From: Albugo candida
Taxonomy: Eukaryota > Oomycota > Peronosporomycetes > Albuginales > Albuginaceae
Assembly (NCBI GenBank): GCA_905220665.1
Contig: CAJNAR010000170.1
Coordinates: 248,001-312,000 of the forward strand
Direction: 5' to 3'
Length of the DNA: 64,000 nucleotides
A program made the position numbers and the translations under genes. Below are positions 43,901 through 54,582 of this stretch, piece after piece. Within the stretch, counting starts at the first letter, position 1, and each line of letters opens with the position of its first letter. Below the pieces are notes generated by a model. It saw only the letters and a list, made by a program, of their open reading frames with translations. It ran no database searches and was not told the origin of the DNA.

Positions 43901-45742
43901 TTTCAGATCGTCAGCTCGTCTCCATCGGGCTTGGTACACACATTTTCGGCATCTTTCACATCTTCTAACCACGACTTATCGCTGCATAAGTAAAAACATG
44001 ATCCACTGTCCAATGTCCAGCAATCAGTTCCGCCATCTCGCTGTGCTGAGATTGCGAGCGTAAAGTTAGCGTCACGTTTTGAGACGTGTGGAAAATTCGA
44101 CACGAACCCAGTCGATTAGCATGTTTCGAATGGCTTTGCAGTTTGCAAAAATTGCGATTGTACCGTATTCCACCTGAAGAGATCACCAATTTTCTACGCG
44201 CAGGTACATGGTTACGAAATATTCGCGGAGGGCTGCATGCAAAAAATACCGATTCTAGATGATTATACTTCAGAATGCTCTTATTTTTGGTGAATTCTCT
44301 GTTTCATTTTATGGTGTGGGTTAGGCTCTATGCTCAATGGCGTCCGCAGGTGAGCGCAAATCCGTATTATTTCGAGACAAATTTTATTGGCATGATCTTT
44401 ATTTTGTCGCTAGCCCATATTGTTGTCATTTATAATTTCTCTATGGATCATCCGAGTTCAATAGACTAAAAAAAAGGACGCTTCGATTAGGACACATCGG
44501 TCTCAAATGTCTAGTCTCACCCCATTAGTGACACATTCGAGTCTCTTGAAATCTCGGCTCTCGGGCGACATTCGTCACACCACTCGACAGTTGTTTCTTC
44601 GTTACGGATTTCCAAGCTTGTTCAAAATGCACCAGTTCCTCAGCTTGCTACAAATAATTCGTTCGGTGGGCATCAACCTTCGCCATCATTACTACCCTCA
44701 TGCCTTCTGACGCGTATGGCACGATGTTGTTGATGAAAAGATATACCACTGCACCTTCTGACACTACCGCCACAGCCACCAGGGAAAGATAGTGTTCAGT
44801 CCATGTTTTCTTTGGATCCTTAGGCCACGTTAAAAGATTGCATCGACTGAGGTGGAGTGTTTTGGATTTTGAAAGCCTCAAGCATTTTGACAATCGCACA
44901 ATGAAAAGTCGGCATTTGGTTGCTCCAAGTCACCAGTTGTTTATGCTAGTATCGTTCAGCCATGCCTTGGAAAGAATCCCCGAGAAAGTCCACATTAACG
45001 TCTTCCGGCTATAGAAAGGCACACGATGACTGGGCCAAATCAACTTGTCTTTTAGAGCGACGACCGCACTGCAAAAGCCAGAGCCAAGTCCTTCGTACAC
45101 TTCCACTCAAAAAACATACGAATTCCAATCTTTTTATGCCTTGCGTCAGGGTACTGCACAATCCGCTCCATTTGTTGTACCGTTCTTCGAGCATCATTCC
45201 CATGTTGATGATACATTTGTGGACCGACTTGGGAATCGTTCATACTCGGCGTAAAGACGTTGCAATTTAATACGGTAGATCATGTCCAGGTTGTCTGTGT
45301 CCATTATACCTCGGGGGCTTGGCAGGCCGTTCCGCCTTGGCTGATTGATTCGACCAAACCAGTGCAGCGATATGCATTCGTGGTCCACGCCTCAGTTCCG
45401 ACGAAAATAAATATTCCGCAGGGGACATCTGAACATCTTACACAATCCTTTTCGACCGGCCCCTCTAGAAATATCTCCTTAAATTTTGTTCTGCGATTCT
45501 CCCAAGCGATCGAATCGTCCCATCAACCCACGATTAAGTTGTATCATTTCATTCCTGTCTACCTGTCTCTACTTGACTCCCCCCGAAATATCATCTTTGT
45601 TGCCCGCAACGTACGTGATTCTCTTTTGATGAACTTCTACCAAACCCATTCGTTCGCGCAGCACTTGGTGACGAAACTTGACGTCGACTGCCGTTGTCGC
45701 CATCGCTTAAGCTTGTTTGGCTCATACCCTATTGATTTTTAA
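40975..45742 (-). mobile_element. Decayed Ty1/Copia retrotransposon (copy 1)
   Basis: Read on the minus strand, degraded pieces occur in Copia order. Gag-like frames lie near 45.7-44.6 kb. A protease-like WTLDSGSCF is near 44.05 kb. Integrase is near 43.3-42.9 kb (DCRIYVLRTDSGGEHANFEL, SNGKAEP). Reverse transcriptase linker is near 42.6-42.4 kb (STYREAIHSVDKSEWKEAM), later RT pieces near 41.8 kb, and RNase H near 41.25-40.98 kb (AKHIDVRIKFV, SDMMTKAPHA). Many stops and frameshifts interrupt it. I could not identify its LTRs. Confidence 0.82.
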
Positions 45743-47033
45743 GAGAAGGTAAAACTGAGAGTCCTATAATAAGAAGTTAATATATATCCGACAATCACCC
45801 AAACCATACGTGCTTGTATGAATATGCTTGCCAATAGGTAGAAAAGACTGCACGCATCAAACTAACACATGAAAACTCTTCCACTATCCGTTTGCACAAA
45901 CTCCAATATCATTGGCTTTCAAACAGCGACTAACCGACATATGTGCTGATCTCTCTCTCTATGTCACTATTATGAATTGGAGCCCCTGGCTCTTACCAGC
46001 CTCATCAGTGTGAAAATACTCGACCAGTCTTTTCGATAAAAACTTCCCCAGGCATGATTGAACTACCGAACTTGCGCTTACGAAGCATAGAAAGCTCTCA
46101 GAATGGTTGAGAAATAAGACTCGCGTAGAGAGTAATGGTCTGTCAACAAAAGTATTCAGTGAGCCAATGCTCTATGGCGAAATCTGAATGTGAATGTCTA
46201 TGCATTTATTCACTGACGGTTGCGAAAAGACAGCCTGATTCATGATATAGATTCAAGAAAGATGAGCGACTAGGCAGTATAGTGGGCTGTTTTTTTTAGT
46301 CAAGTAGATCTTGTCGATATCGAGCTTGGATATGTGCATTTGTAATACTCTCGGGCTTACTTTCAATAACGCATTAAGCCCGAGTTGACCTTACCTTGCG
46401 CAAAGTGCATTCAATAGATTCTGCTGGCTGCAAGTCTATCACTCTTACACACTTGTTTTTCCCCACCCGAATGCAATCTTCAGCAAGCATAATGTATGAT
46501 CGTCTTCATGAATTGAGTCCGTTTCTTTTAGCGCATGATTTATTTCAAGCTGTACGATAGAATCAACTTTTGTTTGGGATTATCAACACGATATAAATCC
46601 TCGTTCCATCCACCCATGCAATTGAGTCGAGACTTTTTCACGTATTTACTAGGATCTCAGACCATTTATTAAATTCCTCGTCAAATAGAGATACAAATCC
46701 ATTTGAACTGGAGGCTAGAGCAGCTACATTAGTAAGAGATACGTAAACGACGTGATTCAAATCTCAGAGGGTAGCCTGCTGAACTTGATCGGTTCTTCCT
46801 TATTGTGGATGATTTGATTCAATTTGAAGAGAGAAAAAATTGTAGCAAAAAGAACCAGCATATAGAGCACAATCTTACAATATAGAACAGAAACCATGAT
46901 TAAGATATTTTTTGTGAACATATTAATTCAAATCTGGATAAATCTGATGATTTTTCGAGAGATGCGCTCAGAATTTTGCTTCTTATCTTATTGGCGGAGG
47001 ATCATCGTAGGCTTCACCCATTACTCAATTTTT
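45743..47033. other. Gene-free stretch between mobile elements
   Basis: About 1.3 kb with no recognisable gene, RNA or repeat. It may be old, fully decayed element DNA. Confidence 0.4.
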
Positions 47034-48215
47034 TGTAACAGGGCTACACGTTGATTAGTGACCGTTACGTTTTGGGAGCTGACGTGTGTCAGCCACCGGA
47101 CATTAGCGCTAAGATTAGGTACGTTTAGATTAAGGTACTCTTCTATAAAAAAAGTTAAAATTAGTTCCCCTTTTGATCAGTTAGAGACATGTGTCTGGTG
47201 AAGGCGTCTCAGAGCTTGTGCACTTTGTGTTGACGATTCCCTGAATCGTTAGGTTCCTTAAACAAGGACCTTTAGCTCTCAAGCTTGTTGAATCGTTGAG
47301 TCGAGTTCTCTTAATAACTAAATTGCTCGTCGATGCAGATAGCCTTCTTCTGGCAAAGAGCTATAGTAGCTCCGCTACACTTGGTAGCACTCGTGGTCAT
47401 TCTACACCTGAGTCTGTAAGGACTGATCTGTTGTGAGGATGGAACAGCTCACTCCCCTCTTTGAGGCCCCAAGGGTTGCGCTTGACTAAATGACCGCAGC
47501 TGTGGACCTCGAATATGTGGAGTTCCTTGTTTCGCAAGGCCCGGCCGTGTTGAACGCACGTCTCGAGGGCTTCATGCAGTACGAAACTTCCCTACTAGGG
47601 CAGGCCCAAGACGCCAACATGCTTTGTGTCTGTACCCGACGCAGAGGCTAAACCTCGTCCACTTCATCTGGACATTTGATACTACTCCGGAAAAGAGGGA
47701 GAAAACCTAGTCTTCGGGATCCGTGAGGTAGAAATGACCATGATGTCTGGCATGATCTCAGTTGAGCATCAGCGTGTCTCGATGGCGGTCAACAAGATTG
47801 ATGGTATAGCTAGAGAATGGGCACTGACGTGCTGTACGTCAGTTGACATGGTGTTTCCCACATGGCAATCGCTAAAGCTACAACTTACGCGCGTCTTTGC
47901 GCCACCTAATCAGGCATATCACGTGCGGTCACGCTTCTTGTCTACCCGTCAGGGTAAGAACGAATCAGCGGACTATGTCCAAGAGTTAGAACACTCGTAG
48001 CTGCTTTGCAGAGCGACTCTCTTCCTGATGTGGTCCACGTGACCGTGTTTATGGAAGGTCTTCGTACTGGCGTTGCCAGGCCCGAAGTCTTCCGAGTTCA
48101 CCCTTCTCGCTTTGACGAATAGGTTGATAAAGCTCAGAATGCTGATCACAGCTTTAATTCGGCTAGACTTGGCTGGAATGGGCATAACCAAGCTCCGCAA
48201 GAGCAAGCTCTATGA
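47034..48215 (+). mobile_element. Gypsy-type retrotransposon fragment: probable 5' LTR plus gag
   Basis: A TGTAACAGGG start at 47034 and a likely end near 47379, just before a primer-site-like TTGGTAGCAC, suggest an LTR. This is inferred, since no second LTR is present. Gag follows from about 47440 with an early in-frame stop. The best part (47734-48000) has EWALTCCTSVDMVFPTWQSL and VFAPPNQAYHVRSRFLSTRQ, the form of oomycete Ty3/Gypsy gag proteins. After 48000 the frame shifts, but the gag pattern (FMEGLRTGVA) continues. No pol remains. Confidence 0.7.
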
Positions 48216-48442
48216 GTACATCTGCTTTTTGTAAGCCTGAACCTATGGACCTTAGCAACGCTGAAGGTGAAGGAAAAAGCCGAGCTTCAAGTTGCTGTGC
48301 AATCATCGGCTTAAACCAGCTTGTCGGAGTGGAGCGAGTGGAAGGAATTTTTGGAATCGATTTTTTTTAGCTCCCTTATTTCACCAACGCTGATTGGTCG
48401 CTCCGTTTTCTCAATTGTTGTATGCCGTTTTTGATAGAATGT

Positions 48443-49930
48443 ACTGCCTCTTTCGAAGTGGCCACCTCTTTTGGTATCCCTGTTTTCACGGGAATGATTT
48501 GGACGCGAGTACCATTCGCCGGATTTGCAACCGTTTACATTCCTTTGATCTCCACCTTCATAGTTGCGAGCACAGAAGAATAATTACTGATGGCTAACTT
48601 CGAGAGCGCATGAGTTGGTGCTTTGGCGACCATTTGTTCGAACGTCTCCACCCGTTACGTTTTCCACTAGTCCATGCCAATTTATGGATACATCCCCATC
48701 CCGCTCCAACCGTGGCTGTGTGTACGACTGACTTGCCAGCTGGAGGATGGGAAGAAAGGGCTGCAATACGGCTGGCGCCCCTGTCGATGTAGTGGGGGGC
48801 GAACTGAGCTCCAACGAGATCTGATCGGAGAGTTTCCGTTCAGGTTTCCTCGGCTCCAATTCTTGACGGGGAACTGACTTCACTAATTTTTGTGGTACCA
48901 CCACGAGTGCCTTTGGCTCAATGGTTTGTTTTCGCTGCTATTTTTGTTTTCGTAGTTGTTGTTGATTTTTTTTTTGTATCTGAGTTGGAGGCTGAGTTTG
49001 GCTTTATTTTGATTATAGTTTTTGCTCTGGTGTTGCCGTGCTCCCGTGGCTGATGTAGCGCCCAAATCCAAGCAACAAAGACCACGTTGACCGAAAAGTT
49101 GCTTGTTCCGATGGAATGGTAGCATTTTTTCCCCTACTGGATAAAGTTGTTTGTCGTAAGCAATTTGTTCAATCACTTTACCAATTCTCACCAGCTGCTG
49201 TGGGCACAAGTGTGCCGCCTCTTTCGAACTAACCACCTCTTTTAGCATCTGTGCTTTCACGGGGATGATTTGAATGCGACTCCATTCTTCAGATTGGCAA
49301 TTGCATTGATTTCTTCGATCTCCACCTCCATAGTTACGAGCACATATAATACTTGCTGGCCGCTAGCTTCGGGAGCGTAAGAAGTGATGGTAGGTATTCC
49401 ATTATATTGTCCATGCCATGAATACATCCCCATCCCGCTCCACCCGTGGTTGGGAGTACGATTGAGTTGCCAGTTGGAGGATGGGGAGAGGGCTGTAATA
49501 AAGCTGGTGCCCCTGGTGGTGCGATAGTTGAGGGAATATTGAGCTTCAACGAGATTCAATCAGAGAGCTTCCGTTCAGGTTTCCTCCCACCAATTCTTGA
49601 TTGGAAATTGGATTCACTACCGTTTGTGGTACCAATACGACTGCCTTTGTCTCGTGGTTTGTTTTTGTCGCTGTCTATGTTTTTGCTGGTTTTGGTGCTG
49701 AGTTGGAGGCTGCGTTTTGCTTTGGTTTTTGATATTGTTTGTTTTTGTTTGTTGCCGTGCTCCCGTGGCTGGTGCAGCACCCAAATCCAAGCAATAAGAA
49801 ACACGTTGACCGAAACGTGGTCGTTCCGTTGAAATGGAAGCATTTTATCCGGTACTGGGTAAAGCTGCTTGTCGTAAGCGATTTGTTCAATTACTTTACC
49901 AACTCTAACCAGTTGTTGAGGACACGTCTA
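48443..49930. repeat. Two diverged tandem units of about 0.75 kb
   Basis: Unit A (about 48443-49210) and unit B (about 49211-49930) share their entire order of short blocks. Examples are CCGCCTCTTTCGAA versus CTGCCTCTTTCGAA, the CATCCCCATCCCGCTCCA segment and GCCGTGCTCCCGTGGCTG. Identity is perhaps 75-85 percent by eye. The units lie inside the ORF1-like element on the minus strand and probably arose by an internal duplication of it. Confidence 0.75.
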
Positions 49931-50871
49931 ACAGCCAATGTAGACTCGCCAAGTCGACATGACCACTTCTTTTGTGGGAACCATTCCGCGAAAGGTGTCA
50001 TACACCACTTGACATTCGAGGTCGTAAAGAGAGCGGAGTATGTGGTTCCGTTCTTCCTCCACGCCTACACCGAAAACATCGAGATGGTATTCTGTTCCAA
50101 GAGTATCGAACTCCCAAAAAAGATACTTTTCTTCAAGAAGAGTCACCGGCTGACACTCCAACTGTTGGCAGCCATCTGCCGTGGTGACCATCACCCTGAT
50201 GTTTCCCCCAGGCATTTTGGACACTTGAGCGATTGACCGGCTCTCGAGTAAGCTTTTAAATACCGCATTACCGTGGTGTCGCATTAGTTAGGTCAAAAGT
50301 TTCTCATCTGAAGGATGGGTCAAGGACTGTCCGGTCTCCAAGACCATTGGAAAGGTTGCTTTCCAGATTTGGAAAGGTCTCGCTGCTTCCGATTTCGCAT
50401 ACAAAGAGACCAGTCCGGGTGCTCCCCATTAGCATATAGCTGCAGTATAGCCTCAATATCCGAGGCTTTCGGCTTTGGGAGCTCCAAGCGAAATTTCGCT
50501 CGAGCTCTAGCCTGGTCCTTACACAGGGATTCCTGTGACTTGATAAGGCCAGCCAAAGTGGGACTTTTAGTGTCGTTCACACTTCCAGTTGTCTTTGAGT
50601 CACCCTGTGACGAAGCAACGACAGTACCACATTCACCACCGGTACCACACGCGACACCGGTACCACATCCGATACCGGTATCACTTCCGACAACGGTTCT
50701 AACCGGTACCGTCACACTGAGGGTGGGGGTTCTCTCCCCGTTATCACACAGGGGTGATGACTCATCAACAATCATGCAATCACCCAAAGCTGGGTGACTT
50801 ATAAGGGTTGCCACGTCAGCACAAGTGAACGCTAGCACCCTTGGTTGTGTCGATATGTCGACTTGAACCAT
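48584..50871 (-). mobile_element. Decayed ORF1-like retroelement protein region
   Basis: From 50871 leftward, a chain of minus-strand frames reads as one broken protein. A first part has a Gly-Thr-Gly-Cys-like low-complexity run (50624-50700 region). A second part (50284-49928) contains FDTLGTEYHLDVFGV and STWRVYIGC. Repeated C-terminal parts contain QQLVRIGKVIEQIAYDKQLY. The layout resembles the RNA-binding ORF1 protein of oomycete non-LTR elements, but the family is uncertain; gag of an LTR element is the alternative. No reverse transcriptase adjoins it. Confidence 0.45.
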
Positions 50872-51039
50872 TGTTTTCGAGAGGAAGGAGGTGAAAAAAG
50901 TTGTTTTTTCGAGTTGTTTTTACTTAATTGGCTGGTTACGTAGTAGCCGGCTAATTGAAAAGGCACTGTACGGATCAGTGTAAGCCTTAATAAACGGCTC
51001 GCTCAGAGCCATTGATTTAGGAGACCGTTAAAATCCCCT

Positions 51040-51430
51040 CAGTTTGATATGATTGGCTAATTTTATGCTGCATATTGCTATTGTACGCCTATGTAAGGAT
51101 CAATGTGATAGGACTGCCCGCTACTTTTCGACGTGAATTATTTTGCGCTCAATTTTGCAATCACTCAGTTCAGTTAGCGTTCGCGTTTGTTCGTGTAGCA
51201 TATTGTTGCTAGACTATTTCGCAGCTCACGGTTTATAAATAACGCAAAAATATTTTATTCTGTAAATTAAGCCTTAATAATTCACTGTGTACGGGTCATT
51301 CGTGACACAAAAACCGTATGTTCTATAAATTCGGTCTCTGAAGATGGTTTCCGGGTGAGAATGATAGCCTCTTTTGCAGTCGATATGGTTGAATTCCTAG
51401 CCTCGGAAATATGCGAATCATATCAAACTG
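51040..51430. mobile_element. MITE-like element, 391 bp
   Basis: The ends are perfect inverted repeats: CAGTTTGATATGATT at 51040-51054 and its reverse complement at 51416-51430. Weaker similarity extends about a dozen bases outward on both sides (TAAAATCCCCT versus TAAAAGTCCGT). There is no coding capacity. It sits 23 bp outside the left end of the Tc1-type transposon. Confidence 0.75.
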
Positions 51431-51453
51431 ACGGACTTTTACCAAAAGTACTA

Positions 51454-54095
51454 CAGTGCAAGACACTTATAACCAGCACGTTTAATCGGTAGACAAGAAT
51501 CCTTTCTCTTCACAGAAAAGATTTAATGTAGAAAAAAGAATTCCATTGTACTAAAGAACAGACGCTAGGCTGTAATATAATGGAGGCCAATTCTTCGTAA
51601 CTTTATTTTTGTACGACTAGTAGGGCCTTGAAATTTGGCCAATTGCGGCAATTTTTAATGGGACGAGCGATTTTTGGCCACCCGAAAATCAATAACCTTC
51701 ATTACTTAATATTTTTGGGTCCGAACTCTTTTATTAAGTATGTATGACAAGTTCTCATTTGTGAAACAATCTCCGAAAGTATGGTCTCCTTTATGTAGTA
51801 TTAAGCCGTGAGGCAGTGCATGTCCATCAGGATTGAATTTGGTACGCGTCGGTGAGGACGGTACTTTTTGACGGCATAATCCGCAGCTTTACCACTTAAC
51901 CCTTCGCGGTAGACATCCATATACCGCTGAGATTTTTGATAGTAGTTCCTTATCTCGGTCAAACTGATCGAATCCAATGCTTTTGGCACCACGTCCTTTA
52001 GTCCAGTCCATGAAATTGCAGTGTTTCCGTGCGTACCGCTTGGTAGAGCCCCAAAAGTTCTCAATAAAGTTGAGTTCACAATAAAATTCTGGATAAAATA
52101 TTATCATGTGGCCGGTACGAACAAGAGGCTGTTCTAACATGCATTTCTGGCAAAGAAAGTCCGGCTGATTTGCCATTGGATTTTCTGGCACAGCAGTCCA
52201 GTTCGGTTATAGGACCTTTCACGCGACAGTCAAGTGTAAGGCCTGCACGCCAAAGTCCTCGTTCTTCAAGGACAACTTTGATACCTTTTGCCTTGCCTCG
52301 AAGTTTTTCAATTGCATGATCTTCTGGAAAACCAATTCCTGGTGAATTCCATTTCCCTAAGTCGTTTGTCGCATCAGATGTTGTTTGCCACCAGGGCCCA
52401 GGTTCATGCGGTTTGCACAGAGCGCATCGTCAGCAAAGGCAGCATGGCTGGTGGGACTGTCAAAGGCAAAGAGGGCCTGCATGCCTGGAATTTGTGCTTC
52501 AAAGATGGGGATTGCTCAATCAAGCACCTGGTGGTAGAGGTCTATTGCCTCCCACCATCCGTCGTGCTGAATTCCAGGGTGCATGATCACACATGCTTGT
52601 TCTGGCAGCGTCGGAAACTGCTCTTTTTTCTCTTGGTCCAGGCGAGGAGTCCCGAAATTGGACAAAGGAGGTTTCTGACATGAGTAGATCTCCCTTGGCC
52701 TTTCTTGCGCAATGGATGTTCCCCGTCAGGCATCCAAATGCGCTTCAACCCATCATTGGCAGCAAACGTACTTTCATCATGGGTCACCAGAAGAAGTGGT
52801 TGAATGTACGCTGCTGTCCATATTACATCATCTTGGTTTTTCTCGAAATCATCATCTTTTGCAGGAAAAACAGGCATGCGAGCATCAAGTTTATCTAATC
52901 TGGCCAGAAACTTTTGGCGATACTCAATCACATCTTCTCTTTCAAGACCATCGATGTAAATCCCCTTCGCAACTTTGCGGTAGGTTATGTCCAAGGACTG
53001 TAGCCAGCGCATCATCGTTCGTTCCGATATTTTCGGGCAAGGGGTGTAGCCTTACTCGGGGAGGATTTCTTCATTCGTGTGTTTCGTCAAGGTTGCAATT
53101 TCGTCAGTGAACTTAATTGCACGGAGGTATTGTTGCAGGATAATGATACAGTCCTCGTCTTGAAGAAAACTTGATCACTTGGCGTGTTTCCCTTGCTTCG
53201 ACTGAGGGAGAGTTCCGTCTTTCATTAAAGTTCTGGCCCATGTCCGTATTGATCGAGAAAAGTAAACCCCTCTTCCTGCTGCATCTGAGATAAAGGAACT
53301 TGCGGCTTTCTTCGTTTTTCCTATTTGGAGTTGTCGAAAGTACCCTAGTAGCGCTGCTTCACGCGCATGTGCTGCATTGTTCTTTTCGTTTGGCTTTCGA
53401 TTTATTTTTTTCAGATTCTCAACTGCCAAACTGATATCAGCTTTGGTCCACTCAGTACCCTCGTCTTCATCGGCTCCATAATCCAAGTCTGCATCATTTT
53501 CGTTATCCACATCCACTTCAGCACCAAATTCTGTAAACATTGGTGTCAGTGTGCAGTATCCAGTCAACGGCTTGGTGCCTCTCGCAGCATCCTTCATCAT
53601 CGCCTTCTTGCGATTTTGTGTGCGTGACGAATTTCCCAAATACCGCACGGCTCGATTGATCTCGTTGGTTAGCACTGGAACGAAAGCTCTCTCAATATTC
53701 TCAACAATCATGTCATCATCTTTCACTTCATTTTCGCTCTCCATCTGGGATTCATTTTTACTGCAGGCGCTGCTAATTCAAATTCATGCACGTCATGTAC
53801 TTCACTTTTCTGCTTCTTGTTCTTTACAGCATGTATTGCTGCCTTGTACAAGTGTTTCCTTTTTTTAGACGTGGCATGGTTACTTTGGGAAGCTATAAGT
53901 GCAAAAAAATACGGTGGGCGTTATCAACTTCTGAAGTGATATGGCGATTGATTAACCTACCTGTATACACTACTCTTGATTGGCTAAAAACCCGGTTATC
54001 TACACGTTAGAAGTATAGGCTGCAAGAAATTGAAATTTTGAAATTCGGCCGCATGAATAGGGATGGGTGGTGTCGGTTATAAGTGTCTTGCACCA
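51454..54095 (-). mobile_element. Tc1/mariner-type DNA transposon, 2.6 kb
   Basis: The ends carry a 19-base perfect inverted repeat, GTGCAAGACACTTATAACC at 51456-51474 and its reverse complement at 54075-54093. Both ends are bordered by TA (51452-51453 and 54096-54097), the target duplication expected of this superfamily. The interior encodes one degraded transposase on the minus strand and nothing else. Confidence 0.85.
51801..53744 (-). pseudogene. DDE transposase of the Tc1/mariner-type element, broken
   Basis: Three minus-strand frames in order (53744-53175, 53015-52587, 52191-51801) form one protein. The N-terminal part is acidic with a helix-turn-helix-like region (TWARTLMKDGTLPQSKQGK). 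The catalytic part has VTHDESTFAANDG with PLRKKGQGRS, and ELNFIENFWGSTKRYARKHC with the final Glu. A tail RNYYQKSQRYMDVYREGLSG follows. Stop codons after HAK and before GYTPCP, and frame breaks near 52.6 kb, disable it. This protein type is common in fungal and oomycete elements with TA target sites. Confidence 0.8.
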
Positions 54096-54096
54096 T

Positions 54097-54312
54097 AAGG
54101 GGATTTTAACGGTTCCCTTGATTTTATAACGAAAGCACAACTATTTTTCACTGCTGATAAATGAAAAGTAATATTAAGAGTTAAAAACACTGTTAAGAAT
54201 GAATGTATAAATCCCCTCATATTGTCAAGGATTTCATTACACTGTTTATCTGGTTGTTTAACTACCTTCCTTATCCTATCATGAGTCCCTGACCGTCTGA
54301 ATATCACTTAAG
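54097..54312. repeat. Short interspersed repeat related to the one at 61.97-62.06 kb
   Basis: The right half (54213-54305), read on the minus strand, matches the insert at 61970-62055: both contain CTCATGATAGGA, then CAGTGTAATGA and CCTTGACAAT. The left edge (AGGGGATTTTAACGGT) matches an edge seen, in reverse, at 51023-51038. The pair of edges is roughly inverted, so this looks like a decayed MITE family. Confidence 0.6.
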
Positions 54313-54375
54313 TCTGACTTCAAACTTAGGGAGGCAGATATTTTTCAAGCTTATTGCTTGGGTGGGCTCAAACCG

Positions 54376-54464
54376 CTGCCCACACTGCCGCGAATCGAAC
54401 TAACGACCTCCGGTAGGGGCTCCGTGCGCTCAAGTGCTTAACCGACTGAGCTGGGTACGGAACC
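54376..54464 (-). repeat. tRNA-derived SINE-like sequence
   Basis: The minus strand has an A-box-like CCCAGCTCAGTCGGTTAAGC and, about 35 nt on, a B-box-like TAGTTCGATTCGC, the spacing of an internal polymerase III promoter. The T stem no longer pairs (GTTAG against CGCGG) and there is no good acceptor stem, so it is not a working tRNA. A tail of about 70 nt (to 54310) could be the SINE body. Confidence 0.6.
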
Positions 54465-54582
54465 CTATAAATACCCTCATAAGCTGATCGCTCATTCCAG
54501 ATAGTTCGAAGACCATTGTCTATATAAGTTGTCTTTTTCACGACATATAACCATCGTGATGCGTAACTCGCTACACTCCCCT

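Noticed and set aside
50600..50720. Regularly spaced short repeats, considered as a CRISPR array
   Set aside because: Units are imperfect, unspaced and lie within an open frame; the genome is eukaryotic.
54376..54464. Functional tRNA gene
   Set aside because: Box-like sequences exist, but the T stem and acceptor stem do not pair.
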